Below are positions 18,304 through 28,970 of a stretch of 64,000 bases of DNA, piece after piece (position 1 is the first letter of the stretch; the number at the start of each line of letters is the position of its first letter). This stretch comes from Saccharospirillaceae bacterium. Lineage in GTDB: Bacteria; Pseudomonadota; Gammaproteobacteria; Pseudomonadales; Oceanobacteraceae. The DNA lies in NCBI GenBank assembly GCA_021208685.1, contig JAJOJJ010000027.1, forward strand, positions 1-64,000. Reading direction: 5' to 3'. Below the pieces are notes generated by a model. The model was not told the origin of the DNA. It did not search any database and saw only the letters and a list, made by a program, of their open reading frames with translations. Position numbers and translations under genes: made by a program.

Positions 18304-19535
18304 TTATTCTGCCTGCGTTTCTGCATCCAGCCCAAAAGCTGTGTGCAGGGCGCGAACCGCCAGTTCCAGATACTTTTCTGCAATCACAACAGAAATCTTA
18401 ATTTCTGAGGTGGTGATGGCCAGAATATTAATATTCTCATCGGCAAGAACTTTAAACATCTTGCTGGCAACGCCGGCATGAGAACGCATCCCCACGCCAA
18501 CCATAGACACCTTACAGATGTCATCAGTTCCCGTGGCTTCACGGGCATTCAGTTCGGTCGCCAGACCATTGAGAATTTTCAGTGCTTTCTGATAGTCGCC
18601 ACGGTTCACGGTGAAGGTGAAGTCCGTCGTGCCATCTTCGGATACGTTCTGAACAATCATATCCACTTCAATATTCGCGTCACTGATCGGTACCAGAATA
18701 CGGGATGCCACACCCGGAACATCGGGTACGCCTTTCAGAGTAAGTTTTGCTTCGTCGCGATTGAATGCAATGCCTGAAATTACTGGATTTTCCACGGAGC
18801 TCATCTCCTCCATCGTGATCAAGGTGCCGTTACCTTCCTTAAATGAGGAAAGTACACGCAGGGGAACTTTGTACTTGCCGGCAAATTCGACAGAACGAAT
18901 CTGCAAAACCTTTGAACCCAGACTGGCCATTTCCAGCATTTCTTCAAAAGTTACTTTATCCATGCGGCGCGCAGCCGGAACAACTCGCGGATCAGTGGTG
19001 TACACACCATCAACATCGGTATAAATCTGGCATTCATCCGCACCCAGTGCGGCAGCCAGAGCAACACCGGTGGTATCGGAACCACCACGACCCAGCGTGG
19101 TAATGTTGTTGTCGTCATCAATCCCCTGAAAACCGGCAACAATCACAACACCACCATTATCCAGCTGCTTACGCATGGCGCTGGTGTCGATGTCTTCAAT
19201 CCGGGCTTTCATATACGCGCTGTCAGTTTTAATGCCGACCTGCCAGCCGGTGAACGAGCGCGCATCCACACCGCGTTTCTGCAGCGCTATCGCCAACAGG
19301 GCGATGGTGACCTGCTCACCGGTAGAGACCAGTACATCCATCTCACGCGGATCCGGATTTTCGGAAATGCCTTTGGCAAGACCAATCAGACGATTGTTTC
19401 ACCGCTCATTGCTGATACAGCAACAACCAACTGATGGCCGGCGTCGTGGAAAGACTTAACTTTATCGGCAACGGCCTCGATGCGTTCGATAGAACCTACG
19501 GATGTACCGCCGTATTTCTGTACGTATAGTGCCAT
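18304..19535 (-). CDS. lysC: Aspartate kinase, single-base frameshift near the 5' end
   Basis: Aspartokinase phosphorylates aspartate at the head of the Lys/Thr/Met pathway. The first part ([15 protein letters not shown] ... [11 protein letters not shown]) reads from the ATG at 19535. The rest (GLAKG-like region onward, [26 protein letters not shown], two C-terminal ACT domains) continues in another frame from about 19390. Adding one A in the run ACAA(A)TCG near 19391-19396 restores the expected NRLIGLAKG and a 410-aa enzyme, the normal length. As written, the open frame begins only at 19341. Since this gene is normally essential for lysine and cell-wall synthesis, a sequencing indel is the likeliest cause. 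The ACT pair implies feedback control by lysine/threonine. Confidence 0.93.
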
Positions 19536-19707
19536 GATGTGTCTTTACTGGGATTGACTGGTTGAAGGGGCGCACATTAAACAACAAATGCCCACAACAA
19601 GAAAGATGGCCTGTTGGCTTAACACGCAACCGTCAGATGCCTGATCCGGGTTTATCGCCGGGCATTCATGACCGCTGCCATGAAAAGCGCACAAGCCAAT
19701 CATCTGC

Positions 19708-19734
19708 AAAAAAACAGCGGGCATCACCCGCTGT
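19708..19734 (-). terminator. Rho-independent terminator of alaS
   Basis: On the minus strand ACAGCGGG-TGATG-CCCGCTGT is followed by TTTTTT. It lies 17 bases after the alaS stop, so lysC needs its own promoter in the remaining ~170 bases. Confidence 0.9.
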
Positions 19735-19750
19735 TGTATTGCAGACAGAC

Positions 19751-22381
19751 TCAGGACAGTTGCGCCTGTGCCCACTTGCCGAACGCTGCCAGAGCATCAT
19801 CGATACCCTCAGGCTTCTGGCCACCGGCCTGAGCCATTTCAGGCTTACCGCCGCCACGACCATCAACGAAAGGCGCACACTCTTTCACCGCGTCACCGGC
19901 CTTGGCTTTGGCGATCAGGTCTTTGGTCACACCGGCCAGCAGTGTCACTTTGCCATCGGTTTCTGCTGCCAGCAGGATGAGCGCTGAACCCAGCTTGTTT
20001 TTAAGCTGATCCATGGTGGTACGCAGCGCGTCCACATCGGCGCCATCGAGACGGGCCGCCAGCACTTTTACGCCGTTAACGTCCTGGGCATTGTTGGCCA
20101 GATCAGAACCGGCACTGGAAGCCAGCTTGGACTTCAGTGCATCCAGTTCTTTTTCCAGCTGACGATTACGCGCCAGCAGTTGCTCAACTTTGTCGCCCAC
20201 ATTATCGGCCGAACCTTTCAGGTTACGGGCGATGCTGTTCAGCGTGGCTTCTTCACGGGCAATAAAGTCCAGCGCAGACTGACCGACAACCGCTTCGATA
20301 CGGCGGATACCGGCTGCAATGCCGCTTTCGCTGCTGATTTTCAGTACGCCGATATCGCCGGTACGCTGGGCATGAGTACCACCGCAGAGTTCGACCGAGA
20401 AGTCATCCACACCCATCGACAGTACGCGCACTTCATCGTCGTATTTTTCGCCGAACAGTGCCATGGCGCCGGAGTTACGGGCATCGTCGATGTTCATCAG
20501 ACGGGTCGTTACTTCGGTATTGGCGCGGATCTGGGCATTAACGATATTTTCAATCTCAGCCAGCTCTTCTGGCTTAACCGCTTCCAGATGGGAGAAGTCG
20601 AAACGCAGTTTGTCGTACGTTACCAGCGAGCCTTTCTGACTGACATGCTCCCCCAGCACGTTGCGCAGCGCAGCGTGCAGCAGGTGAGTAGCCGAGTGGT
20701 GAATGGCCGTTGACTGACGTTTTTCCGCATCAACCGTTGCGGTCAGCTGGTCACCGACTGTCACTGAGCCTTCAACCAGCACGCCTTTGTGCAGGTGGTT
20801 TTTGCCTTCTTTGCTGGTGTCTTTCACCTGGAAGACAACGCCGCTGGCTTTCAGGAAACCGGTATCACCTGCCTGACCACCGCTTTCGGCATAAAAGGCG
20901 GTTTCATCCAACACCAGTACGGCCTCATCACCGGCATTCAGTTGCTCTACCGCCACACCGTCTTTAAACAGGGCTTTCACGCGGCCGGTATTTTCCAGCT
21001 GGGTGTAACCAAGGAATTGGGTGCTGCCGTCAATTTCCAGACCTTTGCCGTAGTTCCCGGCAAAGTTGCCGGCTGAGCGGGCCATTTCGCGCTGTTTGTC
21101 CATCGCCGCATTAAAGCCGTCTTCATCGACTTTCAGGTCGCGCTCGCGCGCTACGTCTGCGGTCAGATCCAGCGGGAAGCCATAGGTATCGTACAGCTTA
21201 AACGCGGTTTCACCCGGAATGGTGTCGCCCTGCAGATCGGCAATGGCATCGTTCAGGATCGCCATGCCTTTATCCAGCGTTTTGGCGAACTGTTCTTCTT
21301 CCAGACGCAGCACTTTTTCGACGTGCGCCTGCAACGTGCGCAGTTCCGGATAGGCTTCGCCCATCTGTTCAACCAGTGCACCCACCAGTTTGTGGAAGAA
21401 TCCCACCGGCGCACCCAGCATATGACCATGACGTACGGCGCGACGGATAATACGGCGCAGCACGTAACCGCGACCTTCGTTCGATGGCAGCACGCCATCC
21501 ACAATCAGGAAGCTGGTTGAGCGGATGTGATCGGCAATCACGCGCAGCGATTTGTTCTCGGTATCTTTGCAGCCGGTCAGCTCACCGGCCGCAGCGAGCA
21601 GCGCCTGGAACAGGTCGATTTCGTAGTTGCTGTGCACGCCCTGCATGATGGCGGAAATACGCTCCAGACCCATACCGGTATCGACCGAGGGTTTTGGCAG
21701 ACGCTGCATTTCACCGTCAGGTTGACGGTTAAACTGCATGAATACGTTGTTCCAGATTTCAATGAAGCGGTCACCGTCTTCTTCCGCAGACCCCGGAGGT
21801 CCACCCCAGATGTGCTCACCGTGGTCGTAGAAAATTTCAGTACATGGACCACACGGACCGGTATCCCCCATCGCCCAGAAGTTATCCGATGCGAAACGGG
21901 CACCTTTGTTATCGCCGATGCGGACGATTTTGTCTGCCGGAATGCCCATCTGCTTGTTCCAGATGTCATAGGCTTCGTCGTCTTCGGCGTAAACGGTGAC
22001 CATCAGCTTTTCTTTGGGCAGGTTCAGCCACTCCGGCGAGGTCAGAAATTCCCACGCAAACTTAATGGCGTCTTCTTTAAAATAATCACCAAAGCTGAAG
22101 TTACCCAGCATTTCAAAGAAGGTGTGGTGACGTGCGGTATAGCCGACGTTTTCCAGATCATTATGCTTGCCACCGGCACGCACACAGCGCTGTGACGAAA
22201 CCGCACGGCTGTAGCTGCGCTCGTCCTGACCAAGGAACACGTCCTTGAACTGCACCATACCAGCATTAGTAAACAGTAATGTCGGGTCATTACCGGGAAT
22301 CAGTGGGCTTGATGGCACCACTTCATGGCCTTTGGAGGCAAAGTAATCAAGGAATGCCTTGCGAATGTCTGAGCTTTTCAT
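19751..22381 (-). CDS. alaS: Alanyl-tRNA synthetase
   Basis: An 876-aa class II synthetase, full length. The N-terminal aminoacylation core begins [27 protein letters not shown], the editing domain has the zinc-site motifs [12 protein letters not shown] and [13 protein letters not shown], and the C-terminal Ala-Ala domain ends in the Gly-rich [12 protein letters not shown]. It attaches alanine to tRNA-Ala and deacylates Ser/Gly-tRNA-Ala. It lies upstream of lysC and csrA as in pseudomonads. Confidence 0.98.
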   Translation of the reverse strand: MKSSDIRKAFLDYFASKGHEVVPSSPLIPGNDPTLLFTNAGMVQFKDVFLGQDERSYSRAVSSQRCVRAGGKHNDLENVGYTARHHTFFEMLGNFSFGDYFKEDAIKFAWEFLTSPEWLNLPKEKLMVTVYAEDDEAYDIWNKQMGIPADKIVRIGDNKGARFASDNFWAMGDTGPCGPCTEIFYDHGEHIWGGPPGSAEEDGDRFIEIWNNVFMQFNRQPDGEMQRLPKPSVDTGMGLERISAIMQGVHSNYEIDLFQALLAAAGELTGCKDTENKSLRVIADHIRSTSFLIVDGVLPSNEGRGYVLRRIIRRAVRHGHMLGAPVGFFHKLVGALVEQMGEAYPELRTLQAHVEKVLRLEEEQFAKTLDKGMAILNDAIADLQGDTIPGETAFKLYDTYGFPLDLTADVARERDLKVDEDGFNAAMDKQREMARSAGNFAGNYGKGLEIDGSTQFLGYTQLENTGRVKALFKDGVAVEQLNAGDEAVLVLDETAFYAESGGQAGDTGFLKASGVVFQVKDTSKEGKNHLHKGVLVEGSVTVGDQLTATVDAEKRQSTAIHHSATHLLHAALRNVLGEHVSQKGSLVTYDKLRFDFSHLEAVKPEELAEIENIVNAQIRANTEVTTRLMNIDDARNSGAMALFGEKYDDEVRVLSMGVDDFSVELCGGTHAQRTGDIGVLKISSESGIAAGIRRIEAVVGQSALDFIAREEATLNSIARNLKGSADNVGDKVEQLLARNRQLEKELDALKSKLASSAGSDLANNAQDVNGVKVLAARLDGADVDALRTTMDQLKNKLGSALILLAAETDGKVTLLAGVTKDLIAKAKAGDAVKECAPFVDGRGGGKPEMAQAGGQKPEGIDDALAAFGKWAQAQLS

Positions 22382-22538
22382 ACGGCTGCGGGTATCCGGA
22401 AGCGGTTAGTCAATTTGAAGGAAACGGAGTATAGCGGTTTGCGCGCGTCAGGCCGAGTCCCTGCGTGCGGGTTCGTTCTGCTGCCACCGTCACAGCCACA
22501 ACATTCGTGTATCAGATGTGCCAGAGTTTAAAGATCAC

Positions 22539-22573
22539 TTGACGATTCCAGCTTATAAGATAACTATATAAGC
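22539..22573 (+). promoter_or_regulatory. Candidate promoter overlapped by a palindrome upstream of the DUF2892 gene
   Basis: TTGACG at 22539-22544 could be a -35 box with an AACTAT -10 seventeen bases later. The -10 lies in the loop of the inverted repeat GCTTATA (22551-22557)/TATAAGC (22567-22573). An AT-rich operator over the promoter is typical of ArsR/BigR-type repression, which controls YgaP-like genes elsewhere. No regulator gene is in the window. Confidence 0.5.
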
Positions 22574-22601
22574 ATATTCTAATTTAGAGAAAGGTAATGC
22601 T

Positions 22602-22805
22602 ATGAACGTTGACCGCATGATTTTCGCCATTGCTGGCCTGTTTATTCTGGTGAGCCTAGGACTGTCTCAGATCCACAGCGCTTACTGGTTATGGTTCACT
22701 GCCTTCGTCGGTGCCAATATGTTTCAGGCAGCGTTCAGTGGCTTTTGCCCATTGGCAATGATCCTGAAAAAGCTGGGTGTCAGCACCGGTAAAGCATTCC
22801 AGTGA
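22602..22805 (+). CDS. DUF2892 (YgaP-like) small membrane protein
   Basis: A 67-aa protein with two membrane helices joined by [22 protein letters not shown], the DUF2892 signature. In E. coli YgaP this segment is fused to a rhodanese and linked to sulfur/persulfide handling. Here it stands alone. AAAGG lies seven bases before the ATG. Confidence 0.88.
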   Translation: MNVDRMIFAIAGLFILVSLGLSQIHSAYWLWFTAFVGANMFQAAFSGFCPLAMILKKLGVSTGKAFQ

Positions 22806-22913
22806 TTCAGCACAGGGACTTCGCTGGCAGATAATGACTCGCTGACATTGGCCGGAATTCACAGGTTCCGGCCAACCGTCCCCGCTATAATCCCGCCGTT
22901 ATCCGGAGGGTCT

Positions 22914-23879
22914 ATGCGATTTATATCTGTCTTTCTGTTTTCTTTCTGCTGTCAGGTGTTCGCTGCTGACTGGCAATCTTATCCTGCTGAACTGCCGCAA
23001 TTCGATTACAGCGGCAGCCGCCTGCAGGAATTCTGGCCACAACTGAATCAGGGACCAGGCCTGCCCTATCCCGATGAACCGTTTCTCCGCGACATGCTGG
23101 CGAAATACCCGCAGCTCGCCGAATTTACCTTAAATCTGGCACGCCAGCCCGGTGCTCATCCGGCCCTGCAGGCACTGCTCAACGACAATCTGCAGCCACT
23201 GGCGGAAGCCAGCCAGCAGGTCTGGCGTTTGCATTACGAAGGCCGCTTTCAGCAAGCCTATGAGCTGGGTAAGCAACTCGGGCCCGCTGGTGCTATTCCT
23301 GCGCTGTACTCCAAACTGATGTATGCCGCGTTGATTGTGCAGGACAAGGACAGCAGGCTGGCGACCTTCCGCGAAGCCGCCGCCGAATCGGAACGTCTGT
23401 TGCCTCTGGCACCGGACTACGCCTTCGCCGAATTTGGTCTGGCTTATGCCCATGCCCGCATTCTGGAGCTGCTGGATACCAGCGCTGCCACAGCAACGGG
23501 CTTTCTTGGCGACACTCAGGAAGCCATGGCCGATCTGCAGAAACGTTATCCGCAACAGGCTCTTTACCCAGCCATGCTGGGCGGATTGCATGCTGGTGTG
23601 GTTGAGCGCGTGGGGTCTTTCGTTGGCCGTATAACTTACGGTTCGACCGAGAGCCGCGCGCTGGATGCGTTTCATCGCGCACTGGAACTGCAGGATCAGC
23701 TGCCGGTTATTTACAATGAATACGCTAATGCCCTCGCCCGGCTGGATAAAGACAAACACCACGACACCATAATTACCGTGTTGCAGCAATGCGTTAAACT
23801 GCCGGTACTGAGTGCAGAAGAAGCCCTGAATCGTCAGGCCTGCGCTGATCATCTGCAACAATGGCAAGGCGCTGAATAA
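22914..23879 (+). CDS. Exported TPR-like protein of unknown function
   Basis: A 321-aa protein with a signal peptide (MRFISVFLFSFCCQVFAADW, cleavage ~18) and an all-helical mature part. Helix pairs such as ALDAFHRALELQDQLPVIYNEYANALARL resemble tetratricopeptide repeats. Probably a periplasmic scaffold. The ATG at 22914 follows GGAGG; the longer frame upstream does not begin with a plausible signal. Next on the strand is a tiny membrane protein. Confidence 0.7.
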   Translation: MRFISVFLFSFCCQVFAADWQSYPAELPQFDYSGSRLQEFWPQLNQGPGLPYPDEPFLRDMLAKYPQLAEFTLNLARQPGAHPALQALLNDNLQPLAEASQQVWRLHYEGRFQQAYELGKQLGPAGAIPALYSKLMYAALIVQDKDSRLATFREAAAESERLLPLAPDYAFAEFGLAYAHARILELLDTSAATATGFLGDTQEAMADLQKRYPQQALYPAMLGGLHAGVVERVGSFVGRITYGSTESRALDAFHRALELQDQLPVIYNEYANALARLDKDKHHDTIITVLQQCVKLPVLSAEEALNRQACADHLQQWQGAE

Positions 23880-23904
23880 GCACAGCCAACACCGGATAAA
23901 ACAA

Positions 23905-24135
23905 ATGATTACTGCTCTGCTGGTTGCCATGGTTCCGGCAATGGTATTGCTGATGCTGCATTTAGCCATCGGTCCTTTTGGCCATATGCGCTTTCTGCAC
24001 TGGCATCTGCGCTGGAAAAAATCCCCCGCATGGCTGCAGCGTACTCTGCTGCTTCTCGCCATCGCGGTTTTACTGGCAGGCGGCAGCCATCTGCTGGGTA
24101 TCTGGCAACTCCCCGCCCCCGCACCGGTGCGCTGA
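23905..24135 (+). CDS. Small two-helix membrane protein
   Basis: A 76-aa protein with two hydrophobic segments (~2-24 and ~46-66) separated by a basic, His/Trp-rich loop ([13 protein letters not shown]). No family recognised. It starts 25 bases after the TPR-like gene, on the same strand. Confidence 0.5.
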   Translation: MITALLVAMVPAMVLLMLHLAIGPFGHMRFLHWHLRWKKSPAWLQRTLLLLAIAVLLAGGSHLLGIWQLPAPAPVR

Positions 24136-24233
24136 GACATCGCCCCGTTGAAACCCGGATGAATAAAAGCGGCCAATCGGGGCTGCTTTGTCCGTATAAT
24201 GGCGACAGTTTATTCACTTACCGGAGTCTCACC

Positions 24234-25517
24234 ATGCAACGTATCGTCATTATTGGCGGCGGTGCAGGCGGGCTGGAACTGGCAACCCAATTAGGAAGAA
24301 AGCTCGGACGGCGCGGAAAAGCCGACGTTGTCCTTATTGATGCCAACCCCACCCACCTGTGGAAGCCCCTGCTGCACGAAGTCGCCACCGGCGCACTCGA
24401 TTCAGGTATCGACGAGCTTAACTACCGTGCCCATGGCAAAGTACACGGCTTTGCCTTTCAGCTTGGACGCATGTCGGGTCTGAGGCGCGATCAGCGCGAA
24501 GTCATACTGGCACCGATTCATGATGAACAGGGCGAGCTGATTGTGCCGGAGCGCAGTGTCAGCTACGACACCCTGGTGATTGCCATCGGCAGCGTAACGA
24601 ACGATTTCGGCACACCCGGCGCCAAAGAGCACTGCATCTTCCTTGACAGTCGCCAGCAGGCCGAACGCTTTCACCGCACATTACTCAACGAATTCCTGCG
24701 TGCCAGTAACAGCGAAACCCCGGGCAATCTGGAAATCGCGATTGTGGGTGCCGGCGCAACCGGCGTGGAGCTGTCTGCCGAACTGTACAACACCGCGGAA
24801 GTACTGAGCAGCTATGGCCTTAAAAACGTTTCGCCGGAGCAGCTCAAGGTCACACTGATTGAAGCCGGCGAGCGTATTCTGCCAGCCCTGCCACCGCGGA
24901 TTTCCGCTGCCGCCACCCGAGAGCTGGAAGTACTGGGCGTCGCCGTGCGCACCGGAACACTGATTACCGAAGCAACGGCAGAAGGATTTGTAACCAAAGA
25001 TCAAGGCATCATTCCGGCGCGCCTCAAAGTCTGGGCGGCCGGCGTAAAAGCACCGGAATTCATGACCACCCTTGGACTGGAAACCAATCGCGCCAACCAG
25101 TTAATTGTCAATGCCAGCCTGCAAACCGAAGACCGGAATATCTTTGCTCTGGGTGATTGCTGCAGCGTCATGCACAGCGATGGCAAACCCGTTCCGCCCC
25201 GGGCTCAGGTTGCGCACCAACAGGCAAGCCATCTGGTGAAAGCGTTGCGCGCGCATCATCAGGGACAGCCGTTACCGGAGTTTGTATTCCACGATAAAGG
25301 TTCGCTGGTTTCTCTCAGTCGCTACAGTACCGTTGGCAGTCTGATGGGCAATCTGACCAGTGGCTCAATGATGATTGAAGGAAGGCTGGCCCGGATCGTT
25401 TATGTGTCACTCTACCGGCTGCACCAGATTGCGCTGCATGGTTATTGGCACACACTGCTGCTGAGTCTGGTAGGCCACATTAACAAAGTGATACGGCCAC
25501 GCCTGAAACTGCACTGA
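24234..25517 (+). CDS. ndh: Type II NADH:quinone dehydrogenase (NDH-2)
   Basis: A 427-aa non-proton-pumping flavoenzyme at the inner face of the membrane that passes electrons from NADH to quinone. FAD motif [14 protein letters not shown] at residues ~8-21, NADH-binding [13 protein letters not shown] around 175-187, ALGDCCS FAD contact, and a C-terminal amphipathic/hydrophobic region ([25 protein letters not shown]) for membrane attachment. The ATG at 24234 follows GGAG by eight bases; the open frame extends upstream without similarity. Confidence 0.92.
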   Translation: MQRIVIIGGGAGGLELATQLGRKLGRRGKADVVLIDANPTHLWKPLLHEVATGALDSGIDELNYRAHGKVHGFAFQLGRMSGLRRDQREVILAPIHDEQGELIVPERSVSYDTLVIAIGSVTNDFGTPGAKEHCIFLDSRQQAERFHRTLLNEFLRASNSETPGNLEIAIVGAGATGVELSAELYNTAEVLSSYGLKNVSPEQLKVTLIEAGERILPALPPRISAAATRELEVLGVAVRTGTLITEATAEGFVTKDQGIIPARLKVWAAGVKAPEFMTTLGLETNRANQLIVNASLQTEDRNIFALGDCCSVMHSDGKPVPPRAQVAHQQASHLVKALRAHHQGQPLPEFVFHDKGSLVSLSRYSTVGSLMGNLTSGSMMIEGRLARIVYVSLYRLHQIALHGYWHTLLLSLVGHINKVIRPRLKLH

Positions 25518-25571
25518 TACACCCGGGATCATAACCCTGATTCCGCCTGTTTAATCAGCGACCAGGCGTCT

Positions 25572-26579
25572 TCAGTTGGTTTCGGCACTCAATGCCTGGC
25601 GGTAATCGCCGGGCGTTGCATCCGTCCAGCGTTTAAACGCCTTGTAGAATGCACTGGGCTCGGCATAACCAACCATAAACGCAATTTCGTACAGCGGCAG
25701 ACTCTCATCCCTGATCAGACGCATGGCAATATCCTGACGGCTTTCATCCAGCAACGCCTGATACGTGGTACCCAATGCTTTCAGACGACGCTGGAGATTA
25801 CGCACACTGATGTTCAGCTGAGCAGCAACATCCTCCTGCGAGATCCGGCGTTTAAGCAAACACCCCTGAAGAATGCGCTGCAACTCGCTGTACAGACGCA
25901 GCTGTTCATCCAGTTTTTCTGCATGGCGGTCAAAATCACGCAACAGGCTGACATACATCACAGGCTGCTGCCGCGGATTGAGACGCTGCCACGCAGCCGC
26001 CGAAATATCGAGCGCGTAGTGCTCACCCGGCATCACCAACGGGGTCAGAAAATCATTCAGATCGTCAATCAGCGGAGATTCGAGCGGAGCACAGACGGTC
26101 AGATCATGCCCGGCACTACCACCCAACACCCCACAACAGACCTCAGTCAGGGCAACCAAAGCCTGCAACAGTTGATCCGGCAAAAGCGGCATACCGGGAT
26201 GAGGCTCAGCCCGGACAACCACTTTGTGCTCGGCGGCACGGATAACAAAATGGATACTGCCAAGCGAGGAATTCATAAAGCGCAAAGCGGCAGGCAGCCC
26301 CTGGGATAAATTCTCAGAGTATTTCAACAGGCGACCGAGCGGCAGATCACGCTGTGCCAGATAACGACCCGTGCGGGCAGGCAACAGCCTGTCGCTGCTC
26401 TGTGAGGCGATATACTGGTGAACAAGCTTCAGCTTCTCGGCATTAACCCATGGCGGCATGGGTTGTGCAGGAGCCATGCCTAATAAACTCCAGACAGGAG
26501 TGATATCAATACCTTGACTGTCCCAGAAACTCAGCAGGTGCTGCACCAGTACGATATCGACCTGTACAGTTGGGCTCAT
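25572..26579 (-). CDS. AraC-family transcriptional regulator (arabinose-binding-like N-domain)
   Basis: A 335-aa regulator of the same two-domain type as the one at 7487: a sensing domain (~1-210) and a C-terminal AraC domain (ISQEDVAAQLNISVRNLQRRLK; VGYAEPSAFYKAFKRWTDATPGDYR). GGGAGG sits four bases before the ATG at 26579. It converges with ndh and has no obvious divergent target, so its regulon is probably elsewhere. Confidence 0.85.
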   Translation of the reverse strand: MSPTVQVDIVLVQHLLSFWDSQGIDITPVWSLLGMAPAQPMPPWVNAEKLKLVHQYIASQSSDRLLPARTGRYLAQRDLPLGRLLKYSENLSQGLPAALRFMNSSLGSIHFVIRAAEHKVVVRAEPHPGMPLLPDQLLQALVALTEVCCGVLGGSAGHDLTVCAPLESPLIDDLNDFLTPLVMPGEHYALDISAAAWQRLNPRQQPVMYVSLLRDFDRHAEKLDEQLRLYSELQRILQGCLLKRRISQEDVAAQLNISVRNLQRRLKALGTTYQALLDESRQDIAMRLIRDESLPLYEIAFMVGYAEPSAFYKAFKRWTDATPGDYRQALSAETN

Positions 26580-26768
26580 ATCCCTCCCCAACGATCTTAT
26601 GATTATTAATGACTGGTCTCTACCAGCTATTGAACAGTTGTTCTTTATTTAGACATGCTGATTCGATCATGGTTAGCAGTGAGGAGAGTGTCAATAGACT
26701 GAGGCGACAGTGGAAATAATGTCGCTAAAAAGGCAGTTTAGTCAGGAAAATTCACACAGAAATACGGA

Positions 26769-27263
26769 TTAAAATTCGGGCGATTCCGGCAGGCATGACG
26801 CCTCTAATTGCGCCAGAGCATAATCAATGTGATCGCGGTTAAAGCCGCGATAAGCGAGAAAACGATACAACCGGGCACGCTCACGAATATCCTGTGATGA
26901 CAGTCCACTCACGCATTTACGCCGGACGAATTCGAGCGCCAGTTCGTACCAGTCAACGCTGATGTTGGCGAAAGCGTCCTGAATCTGTTCAGCATTGAGG
27001 CCTTTTTCGCGCAATTCCTGCTGTATGCGCAAAGGACCATATCGGAGACAGCGGCTGTTAAGAAACGATTCGGCAAAGCGCTTATCGGATTGCCAGTGCC
27101 GCTCGGCAAGATCATCGAGTACTGCCGCAACATCATCCGGATCTGCGGCTTGCGGGGAAAGCTTACGCGCCAGCTCGCGACGGGAGTAATCACGCCGGGA
27201 CAGCAGCTCAACGGCGGCCCGGCGCAATTCCGCCTGCGTCAGCTCAGGCTTCGGTTTCTTCAT
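26769..27263 (-). CDS. recX: Recombination regulator RecX
   Basis: A 164-aa all-helical protein that binds RecA filaments and modulates their growth. The three-helix repeats are recognisable ([51 protein letters not shown]). Its ATG lies within the end of recA (20-bp overlap in a different frame), so translation is coupled. A GTG nine bases upstream (27272) is an alternative start. Confidence 0.93.
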   Translation of the reverse strand: MKKPKPELTQAELRRAAVELLSRRDYSRRELARKLSPQAADPDDVAAVLDDLAERHWQSDKRFAESFLNSRCLRYGPLRIQQELREKGLNAEQIQDAFANISVDWYELALEFVRRKCVSGLSSQDIRERARLYRFLAYRGFNRDHIDYALAQLEASCLPESPEF

Positions 27264-28281
27264 CCACTTCACTGGTAATATCAGACGCCAGAGTCACGGT
27301 CAGCATCTGACTGCGGATACCCGCTTCAATCTCGGCTGCCATTTCCGGATGCTCCTGCAGAAACACGGCCGCATTGGCTTTGCCCTGTCCGATTTTGTCG
27401 CCTTTATAGCTGTACCAGGCACCGGACTTATCCACCAGACCGCACTTAACACCGAGATCAATGACTTCGCCCATGTGGTAAATACCCTGACCATACATGA
27501 TCTGGAATTCGGCCTGTTTGAACGGTGGCGACACTTTGTTTTTTACCACTTTAACGCGGGTTTCATTACCGATGACTTCATCGCCCTGTTTTACGGAGCC
27601 AATACGGCGGATATCCAGGCGTACTGAGGAGTAGAATTTCAGTGCATTACCACCGGTCGTGGTTTCCGGGCTGCCGAACATCACGCCGATTTTCATCCGG
27701 ATCTGGTTGATAAAAATAACCAGACAGTTGGCATTTTTGACATTGCCGGTGATTTTGCGCAGCGCCTGTGACATCAGACGAGCCTGCAGACCAACGTGAC
27801 TGTCTCCCATATCGCCCTCAATTTCAGCCTTGGGAACCAGAGCGGCAACGGAGTCAACAACGATGACATCGACAGCACCGGAACGTACCAGACTGTCACA
27901 GATTTCCAGAGCCTGTTCGCCGGTATCCGGCTGCGATACGAGCAGACTGTCCAGATCAATACCCAGCTTTTCTGCATACAAAGGATCCAGCGCATGCTCA
28001 GCATCGATAATGGCAACGGATTTGCCCATTTTCTGTGCCTGCGCCATCACCGATAAACACAACGTGGTTTTACCGGAACTTTCCGGGCCGTAGATTTCAA
28101 CGATACGGCCACACGGCAGTCCGCCAATTCCCAGAGCAATGTCCAGTCCCAGAGAACCGGTAGAGATCGCCGGGATGGCTTCGCGCGGCTGCTCACCCAT
28201 TTTCATAATGGCGCCTTTACCAAACTGACGTTCAATCTGGCTCAGTACTGCATCAAGTGCTTTTTGTTTGTTAGCATCCAT
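27244..28281 (-). CDS. recA: Recombinase A
   Basis: A 345-aa DNA-dependent ATPase for strand exchange and LexA cleavage. Walker [10 protein letters not shown] at ~66-74, Walker [12 protein letters not shown]2 loop around GGNALKFY, and the MAW motif are intact, and the length is normal. It is followed by recX with a 20-bp overlap and preceded by an SOS box. AGGACAG lies just before the ATG. Confidence 0.98.
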   Translation of the reverse strand: MDANKQKALDAVLSQIERQFGKGAIMKMGEQPREAIPAISTGSLGLDIALGIGGLPCGRIVEIYGPESSGKTTLCLSVMAQAQKMGKSVAIIDAEHALDPLYAEKLGIDLDSLLVSQPDTGEQALEICDSLVRSGAVDVIVVDSVAALVPKAEIEGDMGDSHVGLQARLMSQALRKITGNVKNANCLVIFINQIRMKIGVMFGSPETTTGGNALKFYSSVRLDIRRIGSVKQGDEVIGNETRVKVVKNKVSPPFKQAEFQIMYGQGIYHMGEVIDLGVKCGLVDKSGAWYSYKGDKIGQGKANAAVFLQEHPEMAAEIEAGIRSQMLTVTLASDITSEVDEETEA

Positions 28282-28348
28282 CGCTCTGTCCTGTGTGTTT
28301 AACGGTGGTTATTCAGGTTGACTGTTCTGTCGCGTCACTCAGACCAAT

Positions 28349-28368
28349 CACTGTAAATTTAACCAGTA
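28349..28368 (-). promoter_or_regulatory. LexA (SOS) box upstream of recA
   Basis: On the minus strand the site reads TACTGGTTAAATTTACAGTG, i.e. CTG-N10-CAG with an AT-rich centre, close to the gammaproteobacterial consensus. It lies about 70 bases before the recA start, the normal place for LexA repression. Confidence 0.85.
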
Positions 28369-28410
28369 TTTAAGCACAGCTTATTCCCAGCGCCAACCCT
28401 TCTTTTTTCC

Positions 28411-28896
28411 TCAGCTGGAGAGCCAGCGGCATAATCCCTGAATGCCGTGCACAACGGCCAGAGCCCTCACCTGTTCACGATTGCCGGGAAAATGGCAGCA
28501 TTCGGTAATCTGGTGCTCATCATTTCCCCAGGCAAACCATACCGTTCCGACAGGCTTTTCATCCGATCCCCCCCCCGGTCCGGCAATACCACTGACGGCC
28601 ACCGCCAGATCGCCAAGACTGTTATTGACGGCGCCAGCCACCATCGCCCGCACGGTTTCTTCACTGACAGCACCAGCCTGTTCAATAATCAGTGGCGGCA
28701 CGCCCAGGTAGCGGATTTTGGCTTCATTGGAATAGGTCACAAAGCCACATTCAAACCACTGTGAGCTGCCGGCTATATCCGTCAGCGCGCTGGCGATACC
28801 ACCACCGGTACAGGACTCTGCCGTCACCAGCCGCAGGTTGCGGCTTTGCAGCATGTCGGCCAGCACACTGACGGATGCATTCAGTTCAGGGCTCAT
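28411..28896 (-). CDS. pncC: Nicotinamide-nucleotide amidohydrolase (CinA C-terminal domain)
   Basis: A 161-aa stand-alone CinA C-domain that deamidates NMN to nicotinate mononucleotide in the pyridine-nucleotide salvage cycle. [33 protein letters not shown] and [23 protein letters not shown] are diagnostic. It lies directly upstream of recA, the common gammaproteobacterial order, and is divergent from mutS with 74 bases between starts. Confidence 0.95.
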   Translation of the reverse strand: MSPELNASVSVLADMLQSRNLRLVTAESCTGGGIASALTDIAGSSQWFECGFVTYSNEAKIRYLGVPPLIIEQAGAVSEETVRAMVAGAVNNSLGDLAVAVSGIAGPGGGSDEKPVGTVWFAWGNDEHQITECCHFPGNREQVRALAVVHGIQGLCRWLSS

Positions 28897-28970
28897 TTCT
28901 GTATCCTCGCGGAATCACTTACAATCTGCCGTTTACATTAACATGCCCGTTTTTTAAGGACACCCGCCCG

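Noticed and set aside
19536..19707. Lysine riboswitch upstream of lysC
   Set aside because: The gap is too short after the alaS terminator and lacks the multi-helix core with its conserved junction.
21527..22195. 222-codon open frame opposite alaS
   Set aside because: An antisense shadow of a highly conserved gene; no ribosome site and no recognisable family.
23130..24176. 348-codon frame opposite the TPR-like gene
   Set aside because: Antisense to a gene with signal peptide and good ribosome site; composition is unlike a protein.
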